In this document: one piece after another, positions 11,902-19,742 of the stretch | Layout of the letters: each line of letters starts with the position of its first letter | Numbering within the stretch: the first letter of the stretch is position 1 | Virus record (IMG/VR): IMGVR_UViG_3300006339_000002 | Span: 1 to 49,939 of that record | Length of the DNA: 49,939 bases | Strand: one strand, 5' to 3' | DNA from: a virus | The notes under the pieces: model-generated | Database searches by the model: none | What the model saw: only the letters and a program-made list of their open reading frames with translations | What the model was told of the DNA's origin: nothing | Program-made: the position numbers and the translations under genes

Positions 11902-13533
11902 ATGGAACAAACTAAAACTGGCTTTGTAAAGTATCACTTACCTTGTCCATTATGTAAGAGTAGTGATGCAGTATCTGTTAATGCAGATAGTTCGGCTTAT
12001 TGTTTTTCGTGTATGCAATTTATAAAAGAATATGATATGGAAACACAACCGATAACAAATGGTAAACAAAAATATAAAATGAATACTTCTACAACTCAAT
12101 CAGATTTTGTAGAAATAGTAGACAGAAATCTTTCAGAAAATACTTGTAGAAAATATGGGGTTACTGTTAAGTTAGATAGTATGGGTAGTATAATAAACCA
12201 TTATTATCCTTATCACGATAGACAAGGTGCAAAAATTGCAACCAAGACAAGGTATACAAAATTAAAAGAATTTAGTTTAGATGGTAATACAAGTCAAGCA
12301 GGATTATTTGGTGAACATTTATTCTCTAAAAATAAATTTATAATAATAACTGAAGGTGAGTTAGATTGTTTATCAGCATATCAAATGTTTGATAAAGGTA
12401 AGTACACTACTCCAGTTGTAAGTATTAAACATGGTGTAGCTTCTGCAGTTAAAGATATTAAGAGTAGTCTTGAATACTTAGAACAATTTGAAAATATTAT
12501 AATTAATTTTGATAATGATGAGCAAGGTAAAGAGGGTGCGTTTAGAGTAGCTGAATTATTTTCTCCTGGGAAATGTAAAATTATGTCTCTCCCTGAAGAA
12601 TTTAAAGATGCTTCGGATTGTTTAATTAAAAATAAGATACAGATTTATACTAAAGCATTTTGGGATGCAAAACGATTTGCTCCTGATGGTATTATTAATG
12701 CCAATACTTTATTTGATGAGATAAGTAAACCTGCTGTACAATCATTTGTTCAGTATCCTTTTGAAGGATTAAATAAAATGACTTATGGTTTACGAACTTC
12801 TGAATTAGTTACCTTTACTGCAGGTAGTGGGTTAGGTAAGACTCAAGTAGTTAGAGAATTAATCCATCATTTATTAAAACAAACAGAAGAGAAACTTGGT
12901 TTATTAATGTTGGAAGAAACTCCAGTAATAACTTCTAAAGGGATAATGAGTATTGAAGCAAATCAAAGATTACATTTACCTGATGTTCATATTGGTAAAG
13001 AAGAATTAAGAAAATATTTTGATGCTACTGTGGGTACTGGTAGGATATTTATGTTTGACCATTTTGGTTCAAACTCTATTGATAATATAATTTCTAGAGT
13101 TAGGTATTTAGCAAAAGGTTTAGATTGTAAATATATTATTATAGACCATGTTAGTATAATAGTATCAGACCAGTCTCATGGAGATGAGAGAAGAGCATTG
13201 GATGAAATCATGACTAGACTTAGAACTCTTGTACAAGAGACTGGAGTTGGTATGATAGTAGTATCACATTTAAGGAGACCTGATGGCAAGGGACATGAGG
13301 AAGGTGCCTCTACGTCTCTCTCACAGCTAAGAGGGAGTGCTTCTATAGGTCAGTTAAGTGATATGGTTATTGGACTTGAGAGAGATGCACAGAATGATGA
13401 CCCTGAAATCCGACATACTACAAGGGTTAGAGTATTAAAGAATAGATTCTCAGGTATTACTGGACCATGTTGTGATTTAAAATATGATATGGATACTGGT
13501 AGATTAGCAGAGGTAACATCAAGTGATTTTTGA
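11902..13533 (+). CDS. DNA primase-helicase, T7 gp4-like
   Basis: Bifunctional replication enzyme that makes RNA primers and unwinds DNA as a hexamer. Numbering from the first in-frame ATG at 11890: zinc-binding domain with C19, C22, C38, C41; TOPRIM primase with ITEGELDC (E155) and FDNDEQG (D208, D210); linker; RecA-like helicase with Walker A AGSGLGKT (311-318), Walker B YIIIDH, and the SHLRRP and QLRGSASIGQ motifs typical of gp4/DnaB. I place the start at 11902, six bases after GAGGG; 11890 has no site. Length about 543 residues, close to T7 gp4 (566). Preceded by a terminator, so expression needs the upstream promoter, read-through or antitermination. Confidence 0.93.
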   Translation: MEQTKTGFVKYHLPCPLCKSSDAVSVNADSSAYCFSCMQFIKEYDMETQPITNGKQKYKMNTSTTQSDFVEIVDRNLSENTCRKYGVTVKLDSMGSIINHYYPYHDRQGAKIATKTRYTKLKEFSLDGNTSQAGLFGEHLFSKNKFIIITEGELDCLSAYQMFDKGKYTTPVVSIKHGVASAVKDIKSSLEYLEQFENIIINFDNDEQGKEGAFRVAELFSPGKCKIMSLPEEFKDASDCLIKNKIQIYTKAFWDAKRFAPDGIINANTLFDEISKPAVQSFVQYPFEGLNKMTYGLRTSELVTFTAGSGLGKTQVVRELIHHLLKQTEEKLGLLMLEETPVITSKGIMSIEANQRLHLPDVHIGKEELRKYFDATVGTGRIFMFDHFGSNSIDNIISRVRYLAKGLDCKYIIIDHVSIIVSDQSHGDERRALDEIMTRLRTLVQETGVGMIVVSHLRRPDGKGHEEGASTSLSQLRGSASIGQLSDMVIGLERDAQNDDPEIRHTTRVRVLKNRFSGITGPCCDLKYDMDTGRLAEVTSSDF

Positions 13534-15205
13534 TAAAGTAATATTTGATATTGAAACAACTATTACTGCCGATAAAATTTGGTGCATCATTTGTAAACAT
13601 AATAATACTTATTATCAATTTAAAGAAGATAGACTAAATAGGTTTGAAGAGTTTATAAAAAAAACTAAAGAAATTATAGGACATAATATAATTGGATTTG
13701 ATATTCCAGTTTTAAATAAATACTTTGGTTATGATTTATTTAAAAATTGTAAAGTAACTGATACATTAGTTTTATCTAGACTACTTAATCCTATGATAGA
13801 AGGTGGTCATTCATTAAAAAATTGGGGTGAAAAACTCTATCATAAAAAAACAGAGTTTGATATCTTTGATAAATTTAGTGAAGAGATGTTAAAGTATTGT
13901 AGGAATGATGTTAATTTAACAGAAAAATTATATAACTTTCTTTGTAAAAAAATGACAGACTTTGGAGAGTCTATTCCATTGGAGCATGAGGTTGCAAAGA
14001 TTATACAACGACAACATCAAAAAGGATTTTTAATAGATGTTGTAGGTGCTCATATGTTACAGGCAAAGTTTCAGGAAGATATGAATAACCTACAATTAAT
14101 TGTAAGAAAAACTTTTCCTCCATTAAAAGTAGAAACAGAATTTATTCCTAAGTCTAATAATAAAACGAGAGGATATGTAAAGGGAGTTCCTTTTACAAAG
14201 GTTAAATATAAAGAATTTAATTTAGGTTCACGTCAACAAATAGCTGAACGATTAGTATTACTGGGATGGAAACCTAAAAAGAAAACAGATAAAGGACATA
14301 CAATAGTTGATGAAAAAGTTTTATCAGAGATTAAAACTATTCCTGAAGCTGAACTTATAAAAAAATTTCTCATGCTTCAAAAAAGAATTGCTCAAGTCAG
14401 TTCTTGGATTGAAGCTATCAGAGAAGATGGTAGAGTACATGGCAAAGTAATTACCAATGGTACAGTTACAGGAAGAATGAGCCATCAATCGCCCAATATG
14501 GCACAGGTTCCTGCTGTGTACTCACCTTATGGAAAAGAATGTAGGGCATTATGGATAGTAAATAAAGGTTATAAATTAGTAGGTGTTGATGCTTCAGGAC
14601 TTGAGTTGAGGATGTTAGCACATTACATGAACGATAAAGGATATACAAATGAAATCATTAATGGAGATATACACACAACAAATCAAATTAATGCTGGTTT
14701 GGGGTCAAGAGATGAGGCGAAGACATTTATTTACGCACTCATCTATGGAGCAGGTTCAAAAAAAATCGGAAGTATCATCAAAAGGTCTGAAGGAGATGGA
14801 GAAAGAGTTAAAGAAAAATTTCTTAGAGCTACACCAAGTTTTAAACGACTACGAGAAAGAGTGGATGGAGTGGCTAAAAAAAGATGGCTCAGAGGTCTCG
14901 ACCAAAGAAAAATCCTCATAAGACACCCTCACGCTGCATTAAACACGCTATTACAGGGTGCTGGTGCGTGTGTTATGAAGAAAGCGTTGACAAGGGTAGA
15001 GGATTATGTTATAAAGAATCAAATAAAAGCATTTCCAATTGTAAATGTACATGATGAATTCCAATATGAAGTGGAAGAAAGCCGAGCCGAAGAATTTGGA
15101 AAGCTTGGAGTACAGGCAATTATAGATGCAGGAAAGGAATTAAAAATAAGGTGTCCGTTAGATGGAAAATATAAAATCGGAAACAACTGGGCAGAAACGC
15201 ATTGA
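13523..15205 (+). CDS. Family A DNA polymerase, T7-like (560 aa)
   Basis: Replicative polymerase with proofreading. N-terminal 3'-5' exonuclease: FDIETT (D9, E11), GHNIIGFD (N55, D60) and YCRNDVNLT. Polymerase: motif A GVDASGLELRML, motif B RDEAKTFIYALIYGAG, motif C VNVHDEFQ. At 560 residues it is much shorter than T7 gp5 (704), and no long thioredoxin-binding insertion is apparent. It starts with GTG inside the end of primase-helicase (11-base overlap), with AGAGG ten bases upstream, so the two are coupled. The exonuclease gene begins within its last 44 bases. Confidence 0.93.
   Translation: MIFDKVIFDIETTITADKIWCIICKHNNTYYQFKEDRLNRFEEFIKKTKEIIGHNIIGFDIPVLNKYFGYDLFKNCKVTDTLVLSRLLNPMIEGGHSLKNWGEKLYHKKTEFDIFDKFSEEMLKYCRNDVNLTEKLYNFLCKKMTDFGESIPLEHEVAKIIQRQHQKGFLIDVVGAHMLQAKFQEDMNNLQLIVRKTFPPLKVETEFIPKSNNKTRGYVKGVPFTKVKYKEFNLGSRQQIAERLVLLGWKPKKKTDKGHTIVDEKVLSEIKTIPEAELIKKFLMLQKRIAQVSSWIEAIREDGRVHGKVITNGTVTGRMSHQSPNMAQVPAVYSPYGKECRALWIVNKGYKLVGVDASGLELRMLAHYMNDKGYTNEIINGDIHTTNQINAGLGSRDEAKTFIYALIYGAGSKKIGSIIKRSEGDGERVKEKFLRATPSFKRLRERVDGVAKKRWLRGLDQRKILIRHPHAALNTLLQGAGACVMKKALTRVEDYVIKNQIKAFPIVNVHDEFQYEVEESRAEEFGKLGVQAIIDAGKELKIRCPLDGKYKIGNNWAETH
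14987..15015 (+). promoter_or_regulatory. Candidate promoter inside DNA polymerase
   Basis: TTGACA (14987-14992), 17-base spacer, TATAAA (15010-15015) with TG in extended position. It could give extra transcription of the exonuclease gene at 15162. It lies in conserved coding sequence, so chance is a real possibility. Confidence 0.3.
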
Positions 15206-16091
15206 TACAATAGCAACTGATATTAAAAAATTAGTAGCTGGTATATCAAATGGTAAACCTGCTAACGTAACAGAAGAGAACATGGATAAGTTCCTTAGTA
15301 ATATTAAGGAAGCTTTTAATTCATGGAACAATCCTATTAGAGAAAAAGATGGGAAGTTAAGAATGTCTGTGCTAGGTAAACCACCTAGACAATTATGGTA
15401 TGATAGATTTAGTCCAAAGAAAACTAAAGATTATGATGCTAGTTTAAATATTAAATTTTTATATGGACATATATTAGAACATTTATTATTATATCTAGCA
15501 GAATTAACTGGACATAAAGTAGCAGACCAACAAAAGAAAGTAGAGATAGATAATATTAAAGGACATATAGATGCGACAGTAGATGGTGAAGTATGTGATG
15601 TTAAGTCAGCTTCAACATTTAGTTTTAAGAAATTTAAAACAGGTGAGTTAGTTGGAGATGACCCATTTGGTTATCATGCCCAGCTATCAGGATATGAAAC
15701 AGGTATGAAGACTAACAAAGGTGGCTTCTTGGTTATGGATAAATCAACTGGAGATGTTTGTTTCTATAAACCTGATGAGTTAGCTAAACCTAATGTTCCA
15801 ACTTTAATTAAAACTTTACAAGATACATTAAAAAGAAATTCACCACCTGATAGGTGTTATCAATTATCTGAAACTAAAGGTGGAAATAAATCTTTACCTA
15901 TTGGTTGTCAGTTTTGTGCACATAAATGGGAATGTTATAAAGATGCTAATGATGGAAAAGGATTAAGAGTATTTAAATATTCTAATAGATATGTTTATTT
16001 AGCTGAAGTAAATAGACAACCGAATGTTGAAGAGATAACTCCAAACTTTTCAGAGGAATTAAAAACTTATGGAAAAAGAAAAGCTGTATAA
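15162..16091 (+). CDS. PD-(D/E)XK exonuclease with Cys cluster (309 aa)
   Basis: A RecB/Cas4-type nuclease in the position where T7-type phages encode their 5'-3' exonuclease. Visible active-site residues: E106 in the first helix, D137 (KGHIDATVDG), D146-V-K148, and HAQLSGYETG with Q174 and Y178 (the QxxxY motif). After the nuclease core there is C249-x2-C252-x5-C258, the spacing of the Cas4/AddB iron-sulfur staple, with C232 (or C145) as possible fourth ligand. It would process DNA ends for recombination and degrade host DNA. Overlaps polymerase by 44 bases and the SET gene by 23. Confidence 0.8.
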   Translation: MENIKSETTGQKRIDTIATDIKKLVAGISNGKPANVTEENMDKFLSNIKEAFNSWNNPIREKDGKLRMSVLGKPPRQLWYDRFSPKKTKDYDASLNIKFLYGHILEHLLLYLAELTGHKVADQQKKVEIDNIKGHIDATVDGEVCDVKSASTFSFKKFKTGELVGDDPFGYHAQLSGYETGMKTNKGGFLVMDKSTGDVCFYKPDELAKPNVPTLIKTLQDTLKRNSPPDRCYQLSETKGGNKSLPIGCQFCAHKWECYKDANDGKGLRVFKYSNRYVYLAEVNRQPNVEEITPNFSEELKTYGKRKAV

Positions 16092-16461
16092 ACCATTACC
16101 TGAAGGACTTAGAATTGAGAAGAGTAAGATACAGGGATTTGGTTTGTCTACTTTATTGTTTCTAAAACAGGGTACAAATCTTGGAACATCTCATATTAAG
16201 ATAAAGGATGAATTAATTCGTACACCTTTAGGTGGATTTGTAAATCATTCAGATGACCCTAATTGTGTTAAAACAAAATTACATACTGATAATTATATTA
16301 AATATAATTTAGTTACTATAAAAGATATTGCAGGAGGAGAAGAACTAACTGTTAAATATACTTTTTATAATATGAGTAGTAATGGTTCTCAAACAATATC
16401 TGAAAAATTACAGGATGAATTAGAACCTATTGTTAATGCTCCTATGATGGATACAGAATAA
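16069..16461 (+). CDS. SET-domain protein, putative lysine methyltransferase (130 aa)
   Basis: A compact SET domain: IQGFGLST (the G-x-G S-adenosylmethionine motif, 21-28), GGFVNHSDDPNC (NHS at 59-61), KDIAGGEELTVKY with Y97 and Y100 for the lysine channel. It lacks the cysteine post-SET region. It likely methylates a lysine of a host or phage protein; the substrate is unknown. SET proteins are mainly eukaryotic but also occur in bacteria and phages. Placed within the replication operon, it might modify a replication or chromosome-associated protein (inference). Confidence 0.75.
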   Translation: MEKEKLYKPLPEGLRIEKSKIQGFGLSTLLFLKQGTNLGTSHIKIKDELIRTPLGGFVNHSDDPNCVKTKLHTDNYIKYNLVTIKDIAGGEELTVKYTFYNMSSNGSQTISEKLQDELEPIVNAPMMDTE

Positions 16462-16772
16462 TGAATACAAAACAAATGAGTAGGATAAGAAACAAAGCTA
16501 AACATATTATGGTTGAATGGCTTAAAGGTTTATTAAATCCTGAAGAACAAAAGAAAGTTAATATTAAAAATGTATTTGAATTATTACCTAATCAAACACA
16601 TTATTGGCAAGGAACTACTCTACGTTTACAACCTTGGTCTTATAAATGGATTGTTAAAAAATTAAAAAAGAATCCTCATTGGACTATAGATGATTTGAAT
16701 AATAGTTTAGAACCTACAGAAAGAGACAAGAGAAGAGCAAGGATGGCTGAAGAAGGTCCTCTTGCTATGTAA
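16461..16772 (+). CDS. Hypothetical basic protein (103 aa)
   Basis: Unrecognised, rich in Lys, Trp and Asn, with HYWQGTTLRLQPWSYKWIVK in the middle and a helical ending with RDKRRARMAEEG. The basic character and the location between SET and DUF3310 genes suggest a DNA-associated role. Begins in TAATG overlap with the SET gene. Confidence 0.65.
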   Translation: MNTKQMSRIRNKAKHIMVEWLKGLLNPEEQKKVNIKNVFELLPNQTHYWQGTTLRLQPWSYKWIVKKLKKNPHWTIDDLNNSLEPTERDKRRARMAEEGPLAM

Positions 16773-16774
16773 TT

Positions 16775-16839
16775 AAGTGGGAGTGTTAATTAATTATGAA
16801 AGGAAAATTGTTAATAAACTATATGTATGTCTCCCACTT
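16775..16839 (+). other. Long-range 9-base inverted repeat between genes
   Basis: AAGTGGGAG (16775-16783) and CTCCCACTT (16831-16839) are perfectly complementary across 47 bases that include a TTAATTAATTA stretch. It lacks a T-run on the 3' side, so it is not a standard terminator; it may be an RNA processing or stabilising structure. It fills the gap before the DUF3310 gene. Confidence 0.55.
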
Positions 16840-16859
16840 GTTTCATTTAGGAATAAGTT

Positions 16860-17102
16860 ATGACAAGTAAAGATATGTTTAAAGGTACTACCTATACTTC
16901 ATTAAGTAAACAAGTGGATGGGTCTCATTATAGTCATATGAAGATTCAACCTGCAGAATTTATTAATGAAAATAATTTAGAGTTTGCAGAAGGTAATGCT
17001 ATTAAATATATTTGTAGACATCAAAGAAAAGGAAAGAGGAAGGATATAGAAAAAGCTATACATTATTTAGAAATGATATTGGAAAGGGATTATGACGATT
17101 AA
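16860..17102 (+). CDS. DUF3310 family protein (80 aa)
   Basis: The pattern QVDGSHYSHMKIQPAEFI, then EGNAIKYICRH and KDIEKAIHYLEMIL is that of DUF3310 proteins, widespread in phages and sometimes annotated as nucleotide kinases without evidence of activity. The fold resembles MazG-like helical proteins by pattern only. It overlaps the next gene by 11 bases. Confidence 0.8.
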   Translation: MTSKDMFKGTTYTSLSKQVDGSHYSHMKIQPAEFINENNLEFAEGNAIKYICRHQRKGKRKDIEKAIHYLEMILERDYDD

Positions 17103-17442
17103 TGAAGCACAAATAACTCAATTAGAAAAAAGAGCTAGAGGATTTAGAAGAATTATTTCAGCTCTTAATGATTTACCTATGTATGGAATTAATCCATCTA
17201 TAGATAAAATTTTGTATGTAAGAATAGGTGAATTAAAAAACCATCTAAAAAAGAAGATAACTAGAAATAATGAAAAGTTAAATGAACTAAATACAACAAG
17301 TATAGATACTTTAATAGATGATGATGGACAAAGTGGTGCTATCGGTGAGGTTAATACTGAACCAAGTTTTGTTAGTAAAGATTATTTTGCAGAAAAAATT
17401 AAGCAAATAGAAGTTGATAATACAGAGGCTGTAGATGAATGA
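17092..17442 (+). CDS. Hypothetical helical protein (116 aa)
   Basis: Unrecognised. Residues 5-65 are helical and basic, the rest is polar and acidic and probably unstructured. Overlaps neighbours on both sides by 11 and 8 bases. No motif. Confidence 0.6.
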   Translation: MTINEAQITQLEKRARGFRRIISALNDLPMYGINPSIDKILYVRIGELKNHLKKKITRNNEKLNELNTTSIDTLIDDDGQSGAIGEVNTEPSFVSKDYFAEKIKQIEVDNTEAVDE

Positions 17443-17638
17443 AGAACAAGATAGGGCTACAGCATCTACTTATGAAGATGAAGTTACTTCACAAAGAACT
17501 GTAACAATTCCATTAAGAGAGTATGATAAGTTAAAAGAAGAACAATCTTTTATAAAAGATAAATCTTTAATTTCTATTATAGATAAAGTTGAAGAACTTA
17601 TAAGGGCTTTACGAAAACGTATTATAAGAGAGAAGTAG
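17435..17638 (+). CDS. Small coiled-coil protein (67 aa)
   Basis: Polar N-terminus, then a helix with heptad spacing (LREYDKLKEEQSFI ... IDKVEELIRALRKRI). Starts within the previous gene and its stop is directly followed by the next ATG. Function unknown. Confidence 0.6.
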   Translation: MNEEQDRATASTYEDEVTSQRTVTIPLREYDKLKEEQSFIKDKSLISIIDKVEELIRALRKRIIREK

Positions 17639-17977
17639 ATGGAAGAAAACGGCAAAGTTTTTTCCATTAAGGGAGAACCTATTAAGCAAGGTAAATCTCC
17701 TATCTATCATATGAGATTATGTTTAGTAGGTTCGGATGATATAGATTTAGAAAATATTCAAACCTTTGGTATAGCAGATGATGGCTTTTTTATGGTAAAA
17801 AGTTTTAATAATTTACGACTACCAATTTTTATGACAAATCCTATGAGAATTAAAAGTGTAGAAATTTATAAGAAGGGCGACAAACCTTTAACTAAATTAA
17901 AAAAAGAAAAAGCTGATGATGATTTCTTGGTTGATTTATTAAGAAAGAATAATGTTGCCCAGTCGAAAATTAAATAA
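17639..17977 (+). CDS. Hypothetical protein (112 aa)
   Basis: Unrecognised alpha-beta protein with GIADDGFFMVKSFNNLRLP in the middle and a basic helical tail. No membrane segment. Overlaps the last + strand gene by 26 bases. Confidence 0.6.
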   Translation: MEENGKVFSIKGEPIKQGKSPIYHMRLCLVGSDDIDLENIQTFGIADDGFFMVKSFNNLRLPIFMTNPMRIKSVEIYKKGDKPLTKLKKEKADDDFLVDLLRKNNVAQSKIK

Positions 17978-18209
17978 ATCCAAAAGAGTTAAAAGAAAAG
18001 AAGCCGACTTGATGGGCTTCAAATTAATTATTAATAATCAAGGTCAGTTTATTACTGAACTTAAAACTTATCCTTCAGATAAAATTCCTTTACATTTTAA
18101 AAAAGAAAATGCAGGAGTTATAGTTGCTATGTTGAGAGAATGTAAAACTAATTTTACAGATTTACATGACTATTTAGAAAAAATAGCAAGAGATGTTTAC
18201 CACTCCTAG
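17952..18209 (+). CDS. Last + strand gene, hypothetical (85 aa)
   Basis: Unrecognised; very basic N-terminal 20 residues, then a domain starting GFKLIINNQGQFITEL. An internal ATG at codon 21 (18012) is an alternative start that would remove the overlap with the previous gene. Its stop lies in the convergent terminator hairpin and overlaps the stop of the converging - strand gene by four bases. Confidence 0.55.
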   Translation: MLPSRKLNKSKRVKRKEADLMGFKLIINNQGQFITELKTYPSDKIPLHFKKENAGVIVAMLRECKTNFTDLHDYLEKIARDVYHS

Positions 18210-18224
18210 ATAGGAGTTCCTTTT
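18202..18224 (+). terminator. Convergence hairpin 1
   Basis: ACTCCT (18202-18207), loop AGAT, AGGAGT (18212-18217), then TTCCTTTT. It includes the stop codons of both converging genes and could stop both directions, though on the - strand no T-run follows directly. Confidence 0.6.
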
Positions 18225-18451
18225 AAAATAGGAGCTACTTCAGTCTCCTTTTTTATACAATAAAATTTTATAATTGTTTGTGTTGATTCTACTTGAGCTG
18301 GAGGCATAGATAATATAATCTCATGTGATTTTGTATATCCTTCTAAAGCACAATCACGAAAATTATCATAAAGATTATTACTTTCTAATCCTGGTCCACA
18401 GAATTGTGCTACTGCGTAGCATATCTTTATTACTAACAAGTACTTTATCAT
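18206..18451 (-). CDS. Secreted two-cysteine protein, late paralogue (81 aa)
   Basis: Paralogue of the protein at 5153-5416: MIKYLLVIKICYAVAQFC (signal-like start with the same Cys spacing), FRDC, STQTIIKFYC and a C-terminal ILKGTPI. Probably exported. It is the last gene of the late operon and ends in the terminator, while its relative is expressed from the early block on the other strand. Coupled by ATGA to the gene before it. Function unknown. Confidence 0.65.
   Translation of the reverse strand: MIKYLLVIKICYAVAQFCGPGLESNNLYDNFRDCALEGYTKSHEIILSMPPAQVESTQTIIKFYCIKKETEVAPILKGTPI
18230..18254 (+). terminator. Convergence hairpin 2
   Basis: AGGAG (18230-18234) pairs with CTCCT (18245-18249) and is followed by a T-run (18249-18254). 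Backup terminator for the + strand operon, inside the 3' end of the - strand gene. Confidence 0.6.
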
Positions 18452-18567
18452 TTCTTTTTCTTTTTTCTAGGTGTGTTCCAGTCATATTCATCAACAGGTT
18501 CTGTTCTTTTTTTTGTTCTACTATACCATCTTCTTTTTTTAAGAAAATAAGCATAATGCTTTTTCAC
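18448..18567 (-). CDS. Small basic protein, GTG start (39 aa)
   Basis: Fifteen of 39 residues are Lys or Arg, with aromatic residues in the first half (MKKHYAYFLKKRRWYSR) and a final run of five lysines. The GTG start overlaps the previous stop as TAGTG, and the stop overlaps the next ATG as ATGA, so translation is coupled on both sides. GGAG lies ten bases upstream. Function unknown; the same TAGTG arrangement occurs at 20436. Confidence 0.55.
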   Translation of the reverse strand: MKKHYAYFLKKRRWYSRTKKRTEPVDEYDWNTPRKKKKK

Positions 18568-18908
18568 TAATCTCCTAAGACTTCACGTTGTAAATCTTTA
18601 ATATCATATTGTTGTTCTCTAACAGAGTCAGTTGTCTTTCTTAAAATTTCTTCTAATGCTCTATAGTAAGCAGTACCTTCAGTTACTCTAGCATTAACCT
18701 CAAACATTTCTCTTGTAAATTCTTCTTTGTCTTGTGCATACTTATCAAAGATTTGATTAATGTCTTTGTTTAATATAAGAACTGCTGTTTCATTTTTATT
18801 AATAGTATCAGTTAAATTAAGAATATATTTAACAGACCCAAAGGTTGCAGCTACAAGAGAAATAACTACTGGAATAATTACAAAAATATTAAATTTACTT
18901 TTCTCCAC
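18567..18908 (-). CDS. Membrane-anchored coiled-coil protein (113 aa)
   Basis: One N-terminal membrane helix (residues 7-29, IFVIIPVVISLVAATFGSVK) and then a long helix with heptad spacing to the C-terminus. Topology resembles inner-membrane spanin subunits or anchored lysis regulators, but there is no proof. It overlaps the secreted protein gene upstream by 14 bases. Confidence 0.6.
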   Translation of the reverse strand: MEKSKFNIFVIIPVVISLVAATFGSVKYILNLTDTINKNETAVLILNKDINQIFDKYAQDKEEFTREMFEVNARVTEGTAYYRALEEILRKTTDSVREQQYDIKDLQREVLGD

Positions 18909-19380
18909 TATCTTTTAATTCCATTTGTTTTTTCTTTTCTATCTTTAGTATCTCATCAAATAGATTATCTTGGTCAGGTCTATTCTTTTCTATTTTCTTA
19001 TACTTAATATCTCTACATTTTTTAGCAACGAGTTCTAACTCAGGACCCATCTCTGCAGTCTTATATTTTCTACAGATTTTAAGAAGTTCTATTTGTTGGT
19101 GTAGTTCGTATCGTTCTTCTTGCTTTTTTTTGAATTCTTTATCGCAGGTATTTCCAAGTTTGAATCTAAATCTAAATCCATATCTTAATTCATCATCATC
19201 ATGGGAGCTGTCATTATCAAAATAATCAACATCTCGTTCACTCTTTTCTACATAAGGTTCAAAGGTTCCTGAATCACAATTACGCCAATTGTCTCCAAGA
19301 TATTCATTCTTACCTTGAGCTTGAGCACACCACCCTAATAAAAATAGACAGACGAACAGAAGCGTAGTAAAATAACGCAT
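18895..19380 (-). CDS. Exported charged protein (161 aa)
   Basis: From the ATG at 19380 the protein begins MRYFTTLLFVCLFLLGWC followed by AQAQG, a signal peptide with a good AQA cleavage site; I therefore prefer this start to one 25 codons upstream, whose extra Arg-rich residues overlap the previous gene in another frame. The mature protein has acidic then basic parts, four cysteines and a helical C-terminal half. It is probably periplasmic and may pair with the neighbouring anchored coiled-coil proteins as a lysis or envelope complex (inference). Confidence 0.6.
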   Translation of the reverse strand: MRYFTTLLFVCLFLLGWCAQAQGKNEYLGDNWRNCDSGTFEPYVEKSERDVDYFDNDSSHDDDELRYGFRFRFKLGNTCDKEFKKKQEERYELHQQIELLKICRKYKTAEMGPELELVAKKCRDIKYKKIEKNRPDQDNLFDEILKIEKKKQMELKDSGEK

Positions 19381-19384
19381 CCAT

Positions 19385-19585
19385 CTAGCCTGTCTTTTCC
19401 TTATTCTTCTTTCGATTCTTCTTCTTCTGAAGTTTCTTAAAGTGTTGTAATTCATGCTCTATATTTCCAACCTTTTCTTTAATTAGAACCATGTCTTGCG
19501 ACAGAGTAAAAGTTCGCTGGAGATTCCATCCTCCGAGTGCTAATAATATAGCGAGTAGTACTGTTATTAATTTATCGTTAATCAT
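19385..19585 (-). CDS. Small membrane protein with Lys-rich tail (66 aa)
   Basis: N-terminal membrane helix (LITVLLAILLALGGW), a short amphipathic stretch and a very basic tail (KKLQKKKNRKKNKEK). Shape fits an inner-membrane protein with a soluble basic end. Coupled to the 24-residue membrane peptide upstream by ATGA, and four bases before the exported protein gene. Function unknown. Confidence 0.6.
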   Translation of the reverse strand: MINDKLITVLLAILLALGGWNLQRTFTLSQDMVLIKEKVGNIEHELQHFKKLQKKKNRKKNKEKTG

Positions 19586-19656
19586 TTTCTTTTTAAATCA
19601 TGGACAACATATATTATAAAACATACGACTATAATTATAAATATGCTCTCCATCAT
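19582..19656 (-). CDS. One-helix membrane peptide (24 aa)
   Basis: MMESIFIIIVVCFIIYVVHD is nearly all hydrophobic, followed by LKRK. A single membrane helix. It overlaps the next gene by four bases (ATGA). It starts two bases after the stop of the lysine-rich peptide gene region. Too short for homology; support is hydrophobicity, coupling and coding context. Confidence 0.45.
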   Translation of the reverse strand: MMESIFIIIVVCFIIYVVHDLKRK

Positions 19657-19660
19657 TTAG

Positions 19661-19729
19661 TTATTTCTTTTTCTTTTTATTCTTTTTCTTTTTTTTATCT
19701 TTTTTATTTTTCTTTTTCTTTTTAGCCAT
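19661..19729 (-). CDS. Poly-lysine mini-protein (22 aa, 17 Lys)
   Basis: After MA the peptide is seventeen lysines broken by N, D and N. A strong AAAGGAG lies six bases before the ATG, so it is likely translated. Its coding strand is almost pure A, which is also prone to polymerase and ribosome slippage. The net charge is about +17; it could bind DNA, RNA, or acidic membrane lipids. It sits among the lysis-region membrane proteins. Alternatively the A-tract is a nonprotein signal. Confidence 0.5.
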   Translation of the reverse strand: MAKKKKKNKKDKKKKKNKKKKK

Positions 19730-19742
19730 TGTTTCTCCTTTC

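Noticed and set aside
16797-16871. 24-codon frame inside the inverted repeat before DUF3310
   Set aside because: No ribosome binding site, overlaps the DUF3310 start, and the DNA is better explained by the inverted repeat.
19310-19380. Lipobox (LLGWC) in the exported protein
   Set aside because: Trp before the Cys does not fit a lipobox and a good AQA signal peptidase I site follows, so I treat it as secreted, not lipidated.
19378-19455. Arg-rich N-terminal extension of the exported protein
   Set aside because: It is the second frame of the Lys-rich tail of the preceding gene; the signal peptide begins properly at the ATG at 19380.
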